NCBI GenBank assembly: GCA_026027325.1
Contig: JAMSLZ010000016.1
Coordinates: forward strand, 124,001 to 188,000
Origin: Actinomucor elegans
Lineage: Eukaryota; Mucoromycota; Mucoromycetes; Mucorales; Mucoraceae
Direction: 5' to 3'
DNA: 64,000 bases
Positions 10,934 through 22,600 of the stretch are shown here, in pieces. The stretch's first letter is position 1; each line of letters opens with the position of its first letter. Below the pieces are notes generated by a model. The model saw only the letters and a list, made by a program, of their open reading frames with translations. It was not told the origin of the DNA and did not search any database. The position numbers were made by a program, and so were the translations under genes.

Positions 10934-12547
10934 CAGTAGTTTTACTGGCCGGTGCACAAAACTTTTAATTGCTATTATTCCGTCAATTTTTAAATTTAAC
11001 CAGATCAAGTAATATTGAGCTATAGCTCTAACATACTGCATGAAAATACTAAATGTTTAGGCTAGGGTTTATGTTACGTCATAGTGATAAAATGATGATA
11101 AACCGTTTTTTCAGCTTTTAAAATTTGAGGGCTTTTCCGTTTTATGACGTAAATAGACCATAATCACTAATAATAATTCCGTTTATCTATTGATACTAAT
11201 GAAACATTGCCTATGGCAACGGAAAATTATATAAAGAAGCCTATTCTGATTCATTTCAGCCATTCTCCTTTCTTCTTTCTTGACCATACTTCGTTCTATA
11301 TAATGCCTTATAAAATCTCTCATAACAAGCGCGACAGCATCAAATCACTGGTACTAAAACAAGAGCCAACCAGTATTATTGCGCAACATGTAGGAGTTTC
11401 AAAATGGACAGTAAACCGAATGAAAAACGAAATAGACCCAGAATACGTTCGACCTACCGGTGGTGGCCGTAGAATAGTGCCTCAACGTATTATGGTAACA
11501 CTGAAATACAAACTTCGAAGCGGATACTTAAGGAATGGTCGAGATGCACACAAATATTTAAACTCCCTCGGCTATTCAATCAGCTATAATGGGACTATAA
11601 AGTTGATCCATCAAACTGGACTTAAGGCTTATATTATGAAAAAGCGACCATATACCAAGGTTGATTATATGAAGGATAGACTCCAATACGCCAGAAAATA
11701 CCATGGTTGGACTGTTGAGCAATGGAAGAAAGTTGTATTTTCGGATGAAACGAAAATAAACATGTGGCAGTCTGATGGAGCTATTTATACATGGAAAGAG
11801 CCAGGCCAGAGAGTTCTTCCTCATAATACTCGTATGACCAAAAAGTTTGGTGGCGGAAGCCTAATGATATGGAGCTGTATGACATCACGGGAGTAGACTA
11901 CGCTAGTCAAGTACTACAAAAAACTATGGATTCAGACTGTTATATTGAAAACTTGGGTACATCGTTTAAGGATACTTTGGACTACTACGGCTGGAATCCT
12001 GATGATGTGATTCTTCAGCAAGATGGCGACTCAAAACATACATCCAAAGTAACTAAAAAATGGCTTAAAGCAAACAACATACAGTATATGAACAAGTGGC
12101 CACCATATAGCCCAGACTTAAATCCGATAGAACATCTATGGCATCATGTTAAGTCAAAACTAGGCCAATATGACACCCCTCCAAAAACAAAGCAAGAACT
12201 ATTCAAACGATTTGAGACGGAGTGGTACAAATTTACCAAAGCAGACATGGAGCCGTACTATAACAGTTTACCTAAAAGAATAGAGCAAGTCCTTAGAGCT
12301 AAAGGTGGCTATACTCGATATTAAAAGACAGCACCTTTAATTCTCTCAGCCAAAAAATTCCAAAATATAATTTTAGTAAAGTTTCCAAATGTAGTTACTA
12401 TACAGTTCATGTTTAAATTTGGCATATATCATTTAAATATACCAACAAACATACATTTAAAGTTTGGGCTTACTCGAGTGACTGTACGTTAAGAAACATT
12501 AAAAAAAGCAAATTTATATTTTTGTGCACCGGCCAGTGTAACTACTG
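10934..12547 (+). mobile_element. Tc1-type transposon copy 2
   Basis: Ends CAGTAGTTTTACTGGCCGG and, inverted, CAGTAGTTACACTGGCCGG, both continuing GTGCACAAAA, flanked by TA on each side (10932-10933, 12548-12549). Length 1614 bp, normal for Tc1. It sits in the right inverted repeat of copy A. Confidence 0.9.
11303..12324 (+). pseudogene. Tc1 transposase (copy 2), frameshifted
   Basis: Start chosen at the ATG giving MPYKISHNKRDSIKSLVLK, the helix-turn-helix region. Catalytic motifs: FSDETKINMW, LQQDGDSKHTS and YSPDLNPIEHLW. A single frameshift near 11885 follows GGGSLMIWSCMTS; the rest runs to 12324 and ends KGGYTRY, as in the Tc1 gene at 15409. One lesion only, so a recent loss. Confidence 0.9.
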
Positions 12548-12549
12548 TA

Positions 12550-13812
12550 ACAGGCGAACACATACCGCGGTAATAGTTGAACTGTTACGGCCGGAATATT
12601 TTGGTAAAAGTACGGTAATATTACATAATAATACCAATATATTACGGCCGTAAAAGTAGGTATTAGTTGCAGTGGGGTGCGGCTTGAACCTCTGGAATAC
12701 CTTTCGTTCTGAACCCGACAAAAGTGATAATGTGGGGTTTTGCTCTTTATGTTTACCTTGTATGAAAAATAAATGAAAGGATAAACACGTATATAAACAA
12801 TAATGATACTAGACTGAAAGATATATCAATTGAATATATAGAACAAAAGTGTAATAAAAATTAGGTGTAAGCTTCAAAAGACAGTGAAGGATGTATATCA
12901 GAAAACTTGATAAAGTGTGTAAAAAAGATATCAAAAAATCTTAATGTAAGAAAAGTTCTTCTTTTTTATTCTTCCTTAAACTATCAACCTTTTATATCTT
13001 TTCTATTGATTTACTGTTGATACTCTTCTTTAACCTTGATCCATCGGACTTTTGTAGGGAAAGGGCCCAGAGCGGGAAAGTCCAAACTAAACATAACTAA
13101 AAAAATTGCTATGTCAAAATTGACCCCTATTCTCACCCCGAACACAGACCATCCGATTGGTTAAAGAGAGCTCGACCTATATACTCCGAACAAAAATGCT
13201 GATTGACTAAACTTGTTTCCATTGTATCTTGGGAACCAAGCGTCACCAGAACTCCAAACAAAAACGACACAACTTCTTTTACACTTGCCTACGCGTTCAA
13301 CACCTTTCCTTGCTACTTTACATAACAACAACCCCTTCAAAACTGCTTCTGAACGAGCGAGAACAGCGTAACAGAAATTTCAACACATAACAAAGATGAT
13401 ACGTTTACGGTACTAAAGTGTGAATTCTTGATTTGAGTTGCTTTACGGTTCTTCTGATACAATTCACCCGAGATTAATATGAATTTATATCGAATATTGA
13501 TGTATAAATGTATATTTGTTCTATTAAGTTAATGATTCACGATTATCTTTTCAAATCCTTCCAAGTATCAATTCCAAACTCGTCAAAACGTCTTATTCAA
13601 TTTATAATCAAAAGAAAAGCTTGTTTATTTATAAGTTAAATTATAATGATATTTAAATTATCAGAGAGTAGAGTGTGTAACTAAGTTATTTCGTAGTGTA
13701 AGTAAAATATTAAGGTCGGACCTTAAGGGCCTAATATAGTAGGTGGTGTGCGTCTAGGGTTCTTTTAGTTTAGAGTGGGGATTATACACCACGCTACGTA
13801 TCAAAGAAGAGT
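12550..13812. other. non-coding gap before tRNA-Ile
   Basis: About 1.26 kb with no convincing coding region. A patch at 12560-12670 repeats the words ACGGCCGTAA / TTACGGCCG several times and looks like the edge of an unrecognised repeat. Nothing else I can name. Confidence 0.5.
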
Positions 13813-13886
13813 GCTCGTTTAGCTCAGTTGGTTAGAGCGTGGTGCTAATAACGCCAAGGTCACAGGTTCGACCCCTGTAATGAGCA
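13813..13886 (+). tRNA. tRNA-Ile (anticodon AAT)
   Basis: 74 nt. Acceptor stem GCTCGTT pairs with AATGAGC (one G-T). A box TAGCTCAGTTGG, anticodon loop CTAATAA, B box GGTTCGACCCC. No intron. It is the only host gene between the Tc1 cluster and the nested block, and lies 60 bases upstream of Tc1 copy 3. Confidence 0.95.
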
Positions 13887-16193
13887 ATTTTTTATTGCAT
13901 AATTGCTCCCTCAGGTGTTGTGAGCAGAGATGTATATTTTAATATACTGTATGCGAAAAAAGGGTTTCAATGTTTTATAAATTAACCTTTTTCTCTTTAC
14001 ACAGCTGTCTAAAATAAAACTATGCGGTTGATGTTAGTATCAATAGAGGGCTAAAACTTTAGCCTTTTTTCCTATAGGTTTTCCTTTATTGCGAACTCTA
14101 TTTAACACTACGGAGCTAAGGCGAATTTGAGAAATTTTGATTTTTTGATTTTTCAAAATTCGTCATTACTTAGCGTCGCATAAAATTATTTTAAATTGAG
14201 CTATCGAAGAAATTTAAAACATGTTCCAAAACAATGGGACGTTCTTTATGAATAGGAAAATTAAAATAAAGAATAAAAGAAGCTGGCTCGTCATGTCCAA
14301 ATTGAATATTTTCATCACTTTTTTTTTTATAAAAAAATTAACATCATGATTCGTTCTATTACTAAAGATAAGCAAGACACTCTCAAGTCACTGTTGTCAA
14401 CAAACACTCCATACTCAAGAATCCAGAAACAACTACCAAATATTTCTCTAGCCACTATTAGTAGATATAAAGCAAAGTTTTTTCCTACTACGAAGCCTGC
14501 TATCACTGGAAGGCCATGTTCAATAAGCAATACAACAAAGAAATACATTCGAAATAAGATGAAAGCCGGTCAATTCAAATCACCACAAGATAAAAAGGCT
14601 TATCTTATTTCAGTTGGAATTAATATGACAATCAGGAACATTCAGTTAATGCTTCATTCTATGGGCTTCAAAGCAAAAAGAAAACAGGAGTCTAATTTCA
14701 TCTCCGAAAGCAATAGAAAAAAGCGACTTGCGTGGGCTAAACAACATAGGGTGTTAGCCAAGGACAACTGGCGTAAGTGGATATGTTCAGACAAAACAAA
14801 GGTTAACATTTGGGCTTCAGACGGTATTAAGTACTATTGGTCTCAGCTAAACATGATGTTGTTCGCCCTCACTATTTAGATCTCCAAATTCAGTAGGAAG
14901 GGGGTAGTGTCATGTTTTGGACTTGTATAACAGCGAAAGGCCCTGGTTATGGTACTACAATCATTGAAGGCTCGATAAATTCATCTTTGTACGTTGAAAT
15001 ACTTCAGTCATCACTTAAAGATACCTTAGACTATTATGAGTTGGATTCAAAACATGTTCGTTTTCAACGAGACAAGGCCACTCCTCATAGATCAACTATT
15101 GCTAAAAAGTTGTTTCCCAAAAACAAGTTCAATGTGGACCAAATTTATAACTGGCCACCACAAAGCCCGGATTTGAACCCAATTGAACATACAGTGGGTG
15201 AAAAAACTGTTCACGCGTTTAATGATTTCGGATAAATCATTCCAAAACTCAAGAACTACTCGACATATAATTATGTAAAAATATCCATAAGAAACTTTGA
15301 TTGAATATGCAACTATGATAAAAAATATGCATCGATTACTTTATTGGTTGTTGTGTAATGTACTAAACAAATAAGGTACTACACGTGAACAATTTTTTCC
15401 CTATTAAACTAATATCTAGTTGGTCCACCTTTCGCATCCAAAACAGCTTTAATTCGAGCTGGCATACTTTCAGTGTACCTCCTACATTCCTCCTCAGTAA
15501 ATGTATTCCATTCTTCGTCACACCGTTTCCATAGATCATGTACACCGGTTGGCTTCGTGTCGTATGCGCTTAGTTTAAGTTTAAGGTGATGCCACAGGTG
15601 TTCAATTGGATTCATATCAGGGCTTTGAGGTGGCCAATCGTCAATCCAGTTGACATTATGTTCAGAGAACCACTTTTTTGTGGAATTAGCCGTATGTTTT
15701 GGGTCATTATCTTGTTGAAAGTAGATATCCTCCCATTTCAAACCATAGTAATCGAGGCTCTCTCGAAGTGTTGTGCCCAATATACCTTGGTAATCTTCGG
15801 CATTCATTGCTCCATCGTAAATTTGGCAAGCATATCCAGGCCCCCAGTAGGTCATGCAGCCCCACATCATAAGGCTGCCATTCCCATGCTTAACTGTAAC
15901 GTCTATATGATGGGGTTTTAATGGGTCACCGGGCCTAGACCAGTAGTACTTGCATCCATCGGAACCCCAAACGTTTATCTTCGTTTCATCTGACCAAACT
16001 ACACGTTTCTAATCGTCTACAGTCCAATGCTGATACTTTTTGGCCCAGTTGTATCGTTTTAGGCGATTTCTATGGCTGATGAATGGCTTCTTTTTCTTTA
16101 TTTCTGCATGGGAATCCCATTGATCTCAAAATATTTGTGGCTGTTTTGTATGACAAATGGTAACCAAGTGACAAAAACTGTTGAGTTTGCACA

Positions 16194-16425
16194 GAGGGAT
16201 ATCTATTATTTTTTAAACGATTATCTTTAATATAGATATTCATAAATAAAATTGTATATATTTTTATAATTTAAACAAAGTATTATCCTTCTAGATATTT
16301 CATTTAAATATAAATAATATATTTAATCAAGGATGCAACTGTTCCATTATGCATAAAAGGCAACATTTTCATTTATGCTTTGTTTAAAATAGACTTCTTT
16401 TTTATAATAATAAGAGATATCCCTC
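16194..16425 (-). mobile_element. solo terminal direct repeat of the TDR transposon family
   Basis: 232 bp with ends GAGGGATATCT / AGATATCCCTC, flanked by the exact 3-bp duplication ACA on each side. On the minus strand it contains the same core as the TDRs at 32903 and 36460 (GCATAATGGAACAGTTGC). Like a solo LTR it has a duplication but no internal genes. Confidence 0.85.
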
Positions 16426-17850
16426 ACAGTGAAATAATAAAGAAGACTAAAAAGAGTACTTTTTGAGACTGTGCTTTATTAACAAAGATGAATATAAAGA
16501 TGAAGATGCTACAACTATGTCTAAACTAAACCTATTTATACTAATCGTCTATCTAAGTGTGGTGAAGAGGATTTAAGAAGATGTTATGTTATAGGTCTAT
16601 GTTCTAGATATACAGTGACCAGCAAAACTGTTACAATGTTTTCAGTTTTTGAACATAATCGCTTATATCTCCACGAGATCGCATTCATACTAAATGAGAA
16701 ATAGCTTATTCTGAAGCCCAAGTTATCGGCTTTATTAAAAATGTTTCGGATTTGTGACTGCGTTAGTATTTTCGGAGAAACAGATTGAGAAATGAGAGGA
16801 CAACATTGTAACAGTTTTGCACGGCTAGGCTCATTATTATACTAAGTCACTTTATTCAATTTTAATAGTCAGTCCAGTGCCCTTTTCTTCTGATACATTG
16901 TTCAATACGACGTGCACTATGGCGAAAAAATTGGCTGCTAATATGCCAAAATGGGCAGGTAAACTGCCAATTTTTACTTATAATGCCTTGGCTGTTTTAA
17001 TGCAGTAAAAAATTTTCAAATAGCCAATAAAGGCATATTAATAGCCAAGGAAACTGGCAGAAAATATGCCATTATGGGCATATTAGTAGCCAATACTCTC
17101 ATTTTCAGTCTGCCAAATGGTACCATTAATGAATTGAAATATACGTATATACGTTTATGAAAATAATTATATTTTAATAATAACATTGATTTTATTACTT
17201 TTTCTTTCATTAGATCAAATAGTATAGTATAAAATATATAGTATAAAGCATATATAAAGGTAAAATATACCTGCTGTATAGTAATATATATCCCGGAAAA
17301 ATATCAACATAGCAACCAACTTACCGTTACCAGTCCTTTAATAAACGCACAAGAGTAGTCATTCATACAGAAAAATAAAAGGCAAAGTGACAAAAGCAAC
17401 TAAACACCGGTTATATTAGTCATTATTATGAAGGATAACTTATAAATCTTTGATAAAACTAACCTCAAACCAATCAAACGAACAAATTACTCAATCATCT
17501 ATTGCTACATCTATTCAAAAAGGAAGATGGTTAGACTAATAAAGCCTAAAGTATATATACTTTAACAATGTAGTAATACATACCTGTGGAGCTTGCGTCG
17601 CATAGCAACGCGTACGTAATATACTACACGACAATAGTACATTTAGAAAATAACAAGGCAAAGTTGATCCTATATATGTAAAAGAAAGAAAGAAAGAAAA
17701 TAACAATGAGTAATTCAGCGAGCAATGAATTGTAAAAAGAAACATACCAAAGTCAAACAAATGCAGCCTCTAAAAAAGAGGATGTATCCCAAAGGAACTC
17801 TCAGGTCCATATTGAAACTCCTACTACCACAAATTTTATTGTTATATGAA

Positions 17851-17858
17851 AAAATTGA
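17851..17858 (+). promoter_or_regulatory. AAAATTGA motif before ISXO2-like transposase (copy 2)
   Basis: AAAATTGAATTTT 52 bases before the ATG at 17911; the position matches copy 1 (50 bases). Confidence 0.45.
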
Positions 17859-17910
17859 ATTTTTTTTACAAATTAAAATTAAAAATAAAAAGGATTTAAT
17901 AAAATTGCAG

Positions 17911-18792
17911 ATGTTTATAGAACCATATAAATCTTTAAAAAAAATATTCGACGATGAAAAAGAAGCACTATTATATTTAATTAGTAATGATTACGTTAAT
18001 AAACATATAAAGTGTAATAAATGTGAACATGAAACTAAATTAAACTTAAATAAAAAATTATATGTTTGTAGATATTATAAATGTAGGAAAGCAATATCAC
18101 CATTGAAAGGAACAATTTTTAATAATTTAACTTTACCTTTAAATACTCAATTACACATATTATATCTTTTTCTTGGAAAAGCACCTTCTTCCTTTATAGC
18201 ATCAAGTTTGCAAATTAGCAAAAATACAGTGTCATCATACAATAAAATATTCAGAAAATACTTGAAAAATAAACAATTGTTAGGTAACAGAAATATTAAA
18301 ATTGGAGGTAGAAATAAAATTGTAGAAATCGATGAAAGTAAAATTGCAAAAAGAAAATATAATAAGGGGCATAAGGTAGAAGGTGCTTGGGTAATTGGTG
18401 GTATCGAAAGAAGTATGCTAAAAAATAAAATAAAAAATGAAAACAAAAAAATGTTTTTATTACCCATTGAAGAAAGAAATGTTGATAATATTGATTTAAT
18501 TATAAAAAGATATGTAAAAAAAGGTACAACAATATATACGGATTTATGGAAAGGGTATAATAACTTGAAAAATATAGGATACAAACATTTAACTGTAAAT
18601 CATTCAAAGCATTTTAAAGATCCAAATACAGGTGTGCATACAAATACAATTGAAGGCACATGGAATGGCTTAAAGCAAAGTATAATACCACGAAATAGAA
18701 ATAAAAAAGATATAGTATTGTATTTAAAAGAATATCAATGGCGTAAGAAAAATAGAGAGTATAACGTATGGAAAAAGTTTTTAAAGGATTAA
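17911..18792 (+). CDS. ISXO2-like DDE transposase (copy 2)
   Basis: 293 aa from the ATG that matches copy 1 (MFIEPYKSLKKIFDDEKEAL); the open frame extends upstream to 17725, but that part is flanking DNA. Zinc ribbon CNKCEH ... CRYYKCRKA, catalytic EIDESK, IYTDLWKGY and NTIEGTWNGLK. Very similar to copy 1 along its length and free of stops. Both copies are intact, so the family may have been active recently. Confidence 0.92.
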   Translation: MFIEPYKSLKKIFDDEKEALLYLISNDYVNKHIKCNKCEHETKLNLNKKLYVCRYYKCRKAISPLKGTIFNNLTLPLNTQLHILYLFLGKAPSSFIASSLQISKNTVSSYNKIFRKYLKNKQLLGNRNIKIGGRNKIVEIDESKIAKRKYNKGHKVEGAWVIGGIERSMLKNKIKNENKKMFLLPIEERNVDNIDLIIKRYVKKGTTIYTDLWKGYNNLKNIGYKHLTVNHSKHFKDPNTGVHTNTIEGTWNGLKQSIIPRNRNKKDIVLYLKEYQWRKKNREYNVWKKFLKD

Positions 18793-19032
18793 TTTTAATT
18801 TACATAAAAAATGCAAAAAATTGAATTTTTATATTTATTAAAAATATGATAGAAAATATATTGATAGTTATAAATGTGAAATGCATATTTGATATTCATT
18901 ATTCTTATTACAAGGACCTGACTAAGTCAGTAAACTAGCCTATTTAAGACACAATGATTATGTAATAGATCAGAGACAATTGGGTATTACATTATGAGTG
19001 GGATTAAATATATCTATTATAAAAAAATAAAA

Positions 19033-19040
19033 AAAATTGA
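19033..19040 (+). promoter_or_regulatory. AAAATTGA motif before 98-aa gene (copy 2)
   Basis: AAAATTGA 23 bases before the ATG at 19064, the same place as in copy 1. Confidence 0.45.
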
Positions 19041-19063
19041 AAAAGTAATAATATAAAAAAGAA

Positions 19064-19360
19064 ATGGATGAAATATTTAATATTATTGTAGATGATAAAT
19101 ATAAATACAATATTAAACGAAGTATAATTATAAAAGATATGAAAAAATATGATTTAGCAGAATACAAAATAAAGCAAAAAGATGGGTGTTATGAAATCTA
19201 CATGAAAAAAAATGGTTCAAATAAAAGATTAAGAAAAGTATATGAATTTAAGACATATAATAAAGATAAAAACAAAGGTATAAAAAGAAAAACATTAGAT
19301 AATAAGAATAATATGATACTTGATGAAATCGCACCCATCATGAAAAAACTTAAATTATAA
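19064..19360 (+). CDS. conserved 98-aa basic accessory protein (copy 2)
   Basis: 98 aa, lysine-rich, starting MDEIFNIIVDDKYKYNIKRS and ending MKKLKL. Conserved against the product at 5206-5502 through the middle (YKIKQKDGCYEIYMKKNGSN) and less so in the tail. It lies 271 bases after the transposase stop with its own upstream AAAATTGA, which suggests separate transcription rather than readthrough. No known domain. Confidence 0.8.
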   Translation: MDEIFNIIVDDKYKYNIKRSIIIKDMKKYDLAEYKIKQKDGCYEIYMKKNGSNKRLRKVYEFKTYNKDKNKGIKRKTLDNKNNMILDEIAPIMKKLKL

Positions 19361-19556
19361 TTTAAATATATTTTCTAAATTAAATTTTTCAATATATATT
19401 CCATTAATTTTAACATTTATATCATGCTGATAATTATTATCTAAATTAAATTTTTATTTTCTAAGTTTTTTATTTCTTCCTTCACAATATCTATTTCTAA
19501 TAAATTTTCATTATATTCATCATATGAGAAACATTTTAAATATAATTTTATTGTTA
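19355..19556 (-). pseudogene. small convergent gene remnant, frameshifted
   Basis: Read on the minus strand, two adjacent frames look coding (LKCFSYDEYNENLLEIDIVK, then YQHDINVKINGIYIEKFNLE), joined by a one-base shift near 19445. The final TAA overlaps the opposite-strand stop of the 98-aa gene in a shared TTATAA. Lysine/glutamate-rich; unrecognised. It could be a third gene of the element or another AT-rich remnant. Confidence 0.4.
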
Positions 19557-19599
19557 TTATATATTTTTAATTAATATTTTTATTATCTATTACTTGATA

Positions 19600-20329
19600 T
19601 ATAAAATTAAATAGTTTTAATAGAAAAACAAAATAAAATATTGAAAATAAAGGAAAAAGTAGAATTTATGATAAAAATATGAAAAAAAGAATTATTTTAG
19701 AAATTAGTAATAGTAATTATTTAAATACTTTTTGATATATTTATTGGTCATATTAAAAGCTTAAAAAACAAAAAATGTTAAGCATTTCCCTATGAAGTGT
19801 AAAATAAAATATTATGTATTATTAGTATAAATTAAATCTGAGACCTCGTTTGGTAATCACCCAAAAAAGAAAACACGTTAGAAAACAATAATGTTCGTCA
19901 TTCTAAAACATGAAAACAATACCTTAAGCAAATATATTAAGAAATGAAGTATGCTGAACCTAGGTAGCCATAAATACAGAAAAAGAAACAGAGCTAAGAA
20001 GAACTACTACTAAAAAATAAAGCTAACCATTAGAAACAATACAATTCTATCAAAAATGAATAGTATACACTTAAAAAAAAAGAAAGCATACACACCAAAA
20101 CGTCGTAAAAGGGGGCCTTTACTGAAAGAAAAGACAAAAGACAAATACATGCTGCTGCTTTTTAGGCATGCTATCGAGTTCATTAGTATACTTGTTTAAA
20201 TAAAAGAAATAAAAGGAAATAAAAAAGTGAAAACATGACGAAAAAACTAAACACTCAAAGGCTAAAAAGGACGCGTCATTGGCATTCAGCCAATTAAAAA
20301 GGACTAAAGTAGACTTTTATTGTTTTCTT
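19600..20329. other. non-coding interior of the CACTA element
   Basis: AT-rich then mixed sequence with no supported gene. Confidence 0.5.
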
Positions 20330-21453
20330 TTAACTAGATCTGGAAGCAGCTTTGCCTTTCTTTTGGCGTGAAATTTGAGGCGATTCAACTTCTTCGTCAT
20401 CATCGCTAAAAACAGTGCGCTCTTCTTCACTATCAACAGCTATCATACGTTTTCTTCCTTTAGCAGGGCGAAAAGAGTAATTAGATGCTGATGCAGCTAA
20501 TTCTCGAATACGAGCAGCAGAATTACTGCAATCGCCAGCAAAAGGAGATTCTCGTACTTGAACTGCAGAAGCAAAGCAATGCTGATTTAACACGCTGTTT
20601 TTATATATAAAAAATATGTGAATAAAAAGGCTGTTGAGCAATATTATTGCAAATGTTCCATACCTGAACTCAAGTTCATTTTCTAAATCAATAGAAACAT
20701 CACTTCTTTCAGCTTTGCTGTGATAAAATACATTACCTGTTAAACCAGAGGCAGAAATAGAAGCGGTAGATATAGAACTTTTACTCTTTAAACCGTTATT
20801 CTTTTTTTTAAAACACTGCAGTAATCAAAAGCTTTACATAAATGCAAATCGATATAATTCTCATCCAAGGCCTTCTTCCCCAAAATAACACAATACCACT
20901 CTTGAATGCTAATATCACTTTTGGCGATGTCTTTGAATGACATACCGTCAACGTACTCACTAGTCTTCTATTCCTTCATCATTGATTGCGCGATATTTGT
21001 CGTCATGCGCAACTGACTATAGACACCATCGACCTCATTAAAACACTTAGTCTCGTTTCATTTTCTTTTTACCAATAAATTGACAAGAAACTTGAGTCTT
21101 TTGGCAGCATGAAGAGCGGCATTCTTCTTGGTAGAAATAAAGCTTTCCTTTGCTTCCTCAGAAATCCTTTCAATACATCTTCTGCTTCTCAAATTGGGAT
21201 TAGCGACATTGGCAATCACTTCATTTCACGCTGTATATAATTATTACTTACATTATCAATCAAAGTATTCAAAAATAAATGAACCTTGAACGAGAGCTTC
21301 TTCTATTTGTTCGCTTGAAGATTGGGCCACTCTTTTACTTGGAAAAACAGGAGCCAAGACATGGATCAAATCTTGAAGCATTTGGCAAGTGCTTAGAATA
21401 CCTTGTTGCATCTTAGCGAGCGTTTGAATAATATCATCGTTCTTGTTAGGCAT
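20330..21453 (-). pseudogene. degraded CACTA-internal gene of unknown function
   Basis: On the minus strand the sequence reads MPNKNDDIIQTLAKMQQGIL (21453), then, after a likely intron around 21240, VANPNLRSRRCIERISEEAK, then after a stop FNEVDGVYSQLRMTTN and SIQEWYCVILGKKALDENY, and finally a basic, acidic-patch tail (SDDDEEVESPQISRQKKGK) ending at 20330. Several stops and frame changes separate the pieces. Coding character is clear; no catalytic motif is visible. It may be an accessory (TnpA-like) protein of the CACTA element. Confidence 0.5.
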
Positions 21454-21479
21454 TGTTTAAATAAAGTAAGGTTATAAAA

Positions 21480-22600
21480 TAAGAAGAGAACATATAACAA
21501 TATGTATAAAACTGTACTTCACCTTCATACAATCAGTGCGTCATAATACTTTGATTGATCCTTTTGAGAAAAATGGTTTTTTGTTGCTGGAAACATTCCA
21601 AAGAATAGATTATAGTCGTGAAAACTGTGGGTTCGATGACATGAAACAAAGTATTAAAGGTTATCCATATATGTACCAACTTGTTTCATTTGTAGACATG
21701 TAGAAACACTATTCACAACAACTGTTTTGTTGGCCCCATTTTTTCTTTTTTGAGCATGAATTTAACAACAGGATTCAATACTTGGTGCTGGCTGATGTTG
21801 CAAGAAGCAATTCCACCATCGACCACGGTAAATCTATACCAATATAGTGGAATTGAACAATGAAAAAGTCCATTCATATGCTGTTTGTTGCTAATGTTGG
21901 TCTTGTACGCTGTAGTTTTAGTAATAATAGAAAATACAAGGTTGTTTCTCATCATACTTTCAAGCATGAACTTCATAGTAGTGCTGATGCTTTAAACCGT
22001 TTGTAAAAATAAAATAAAAATAAAAGTACAAGAAAAAGAAAAAGACTATAAATAAAAAAAAATCGAAGAAATAAAACCTCCCCCAACTCAGAAATATTTG
22101 ACCTTTACGAATACAATAAAATATTTCTGTATGATTCCTCAACAACTCTGAGCTTAATGTCGCATTTGATCTCTTGAACATGTTTCAAATATGTTATTAT
22201 GTCTACCAGATCTTGTTTAAACTAATGCTTCATGCAGATTTCATTAAATTGTAGTAATCCGTGCCATTTCATTATAATTAAACCTTTAAATCTTAACTCT
22301 AGCCTGATTCCAGTCAAACATCACATCTGATTAGCATTATATATTCAAAATAGGCTGCTCAACCTACCAGAGTTTTAACTTGAACTAGAAAAAGCCAATA
22401 TATATTATATTTATATGGATAATTATCTGTAAAGTTTAAACAATTCTTATATCACCAAGTTTACATTTTAATAGCAACGTTTTTTTTTATCTGCTTATTT
22501 TACATAAAATATAAGAAGACGGTATGGTGTTAGTAGTTAATCAAACAGTACAAATACCCTAAAAGACTTTAAATGAAAAAAAAGTAGTCATCTCCCCTAT
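21480..22600. other. CACTA interior, no firm gene
   Basis: Two short minus-strand open stretches (21713-21976, 21960-22181) may be remnants of the element's proteins, but neither shows a recognisable motif. Confidence 0.4.

Larger units (their letters stand above)
17830..19600 (+). mobile_element. AT-rich two-gene ISXO2-like transposon, copy 2 (limits approximate)
   Basis: Same gene order as copy 1: transposase then 98-aa protein, same strand. The left limit is near the AAATTTTATTG at about 17831; the right limit is unclear, because AT-rich sequence continues to about 19740. No target duplication was recognised. Confidence 0.65.

Noticed and set aside
17725..17910. 62-residue N-terminal extension of the ISXO2-like transposase copy 2
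   Set aside because: Not present in copy 1; it precedes the AAAATTGA motif and the conserved ATG.
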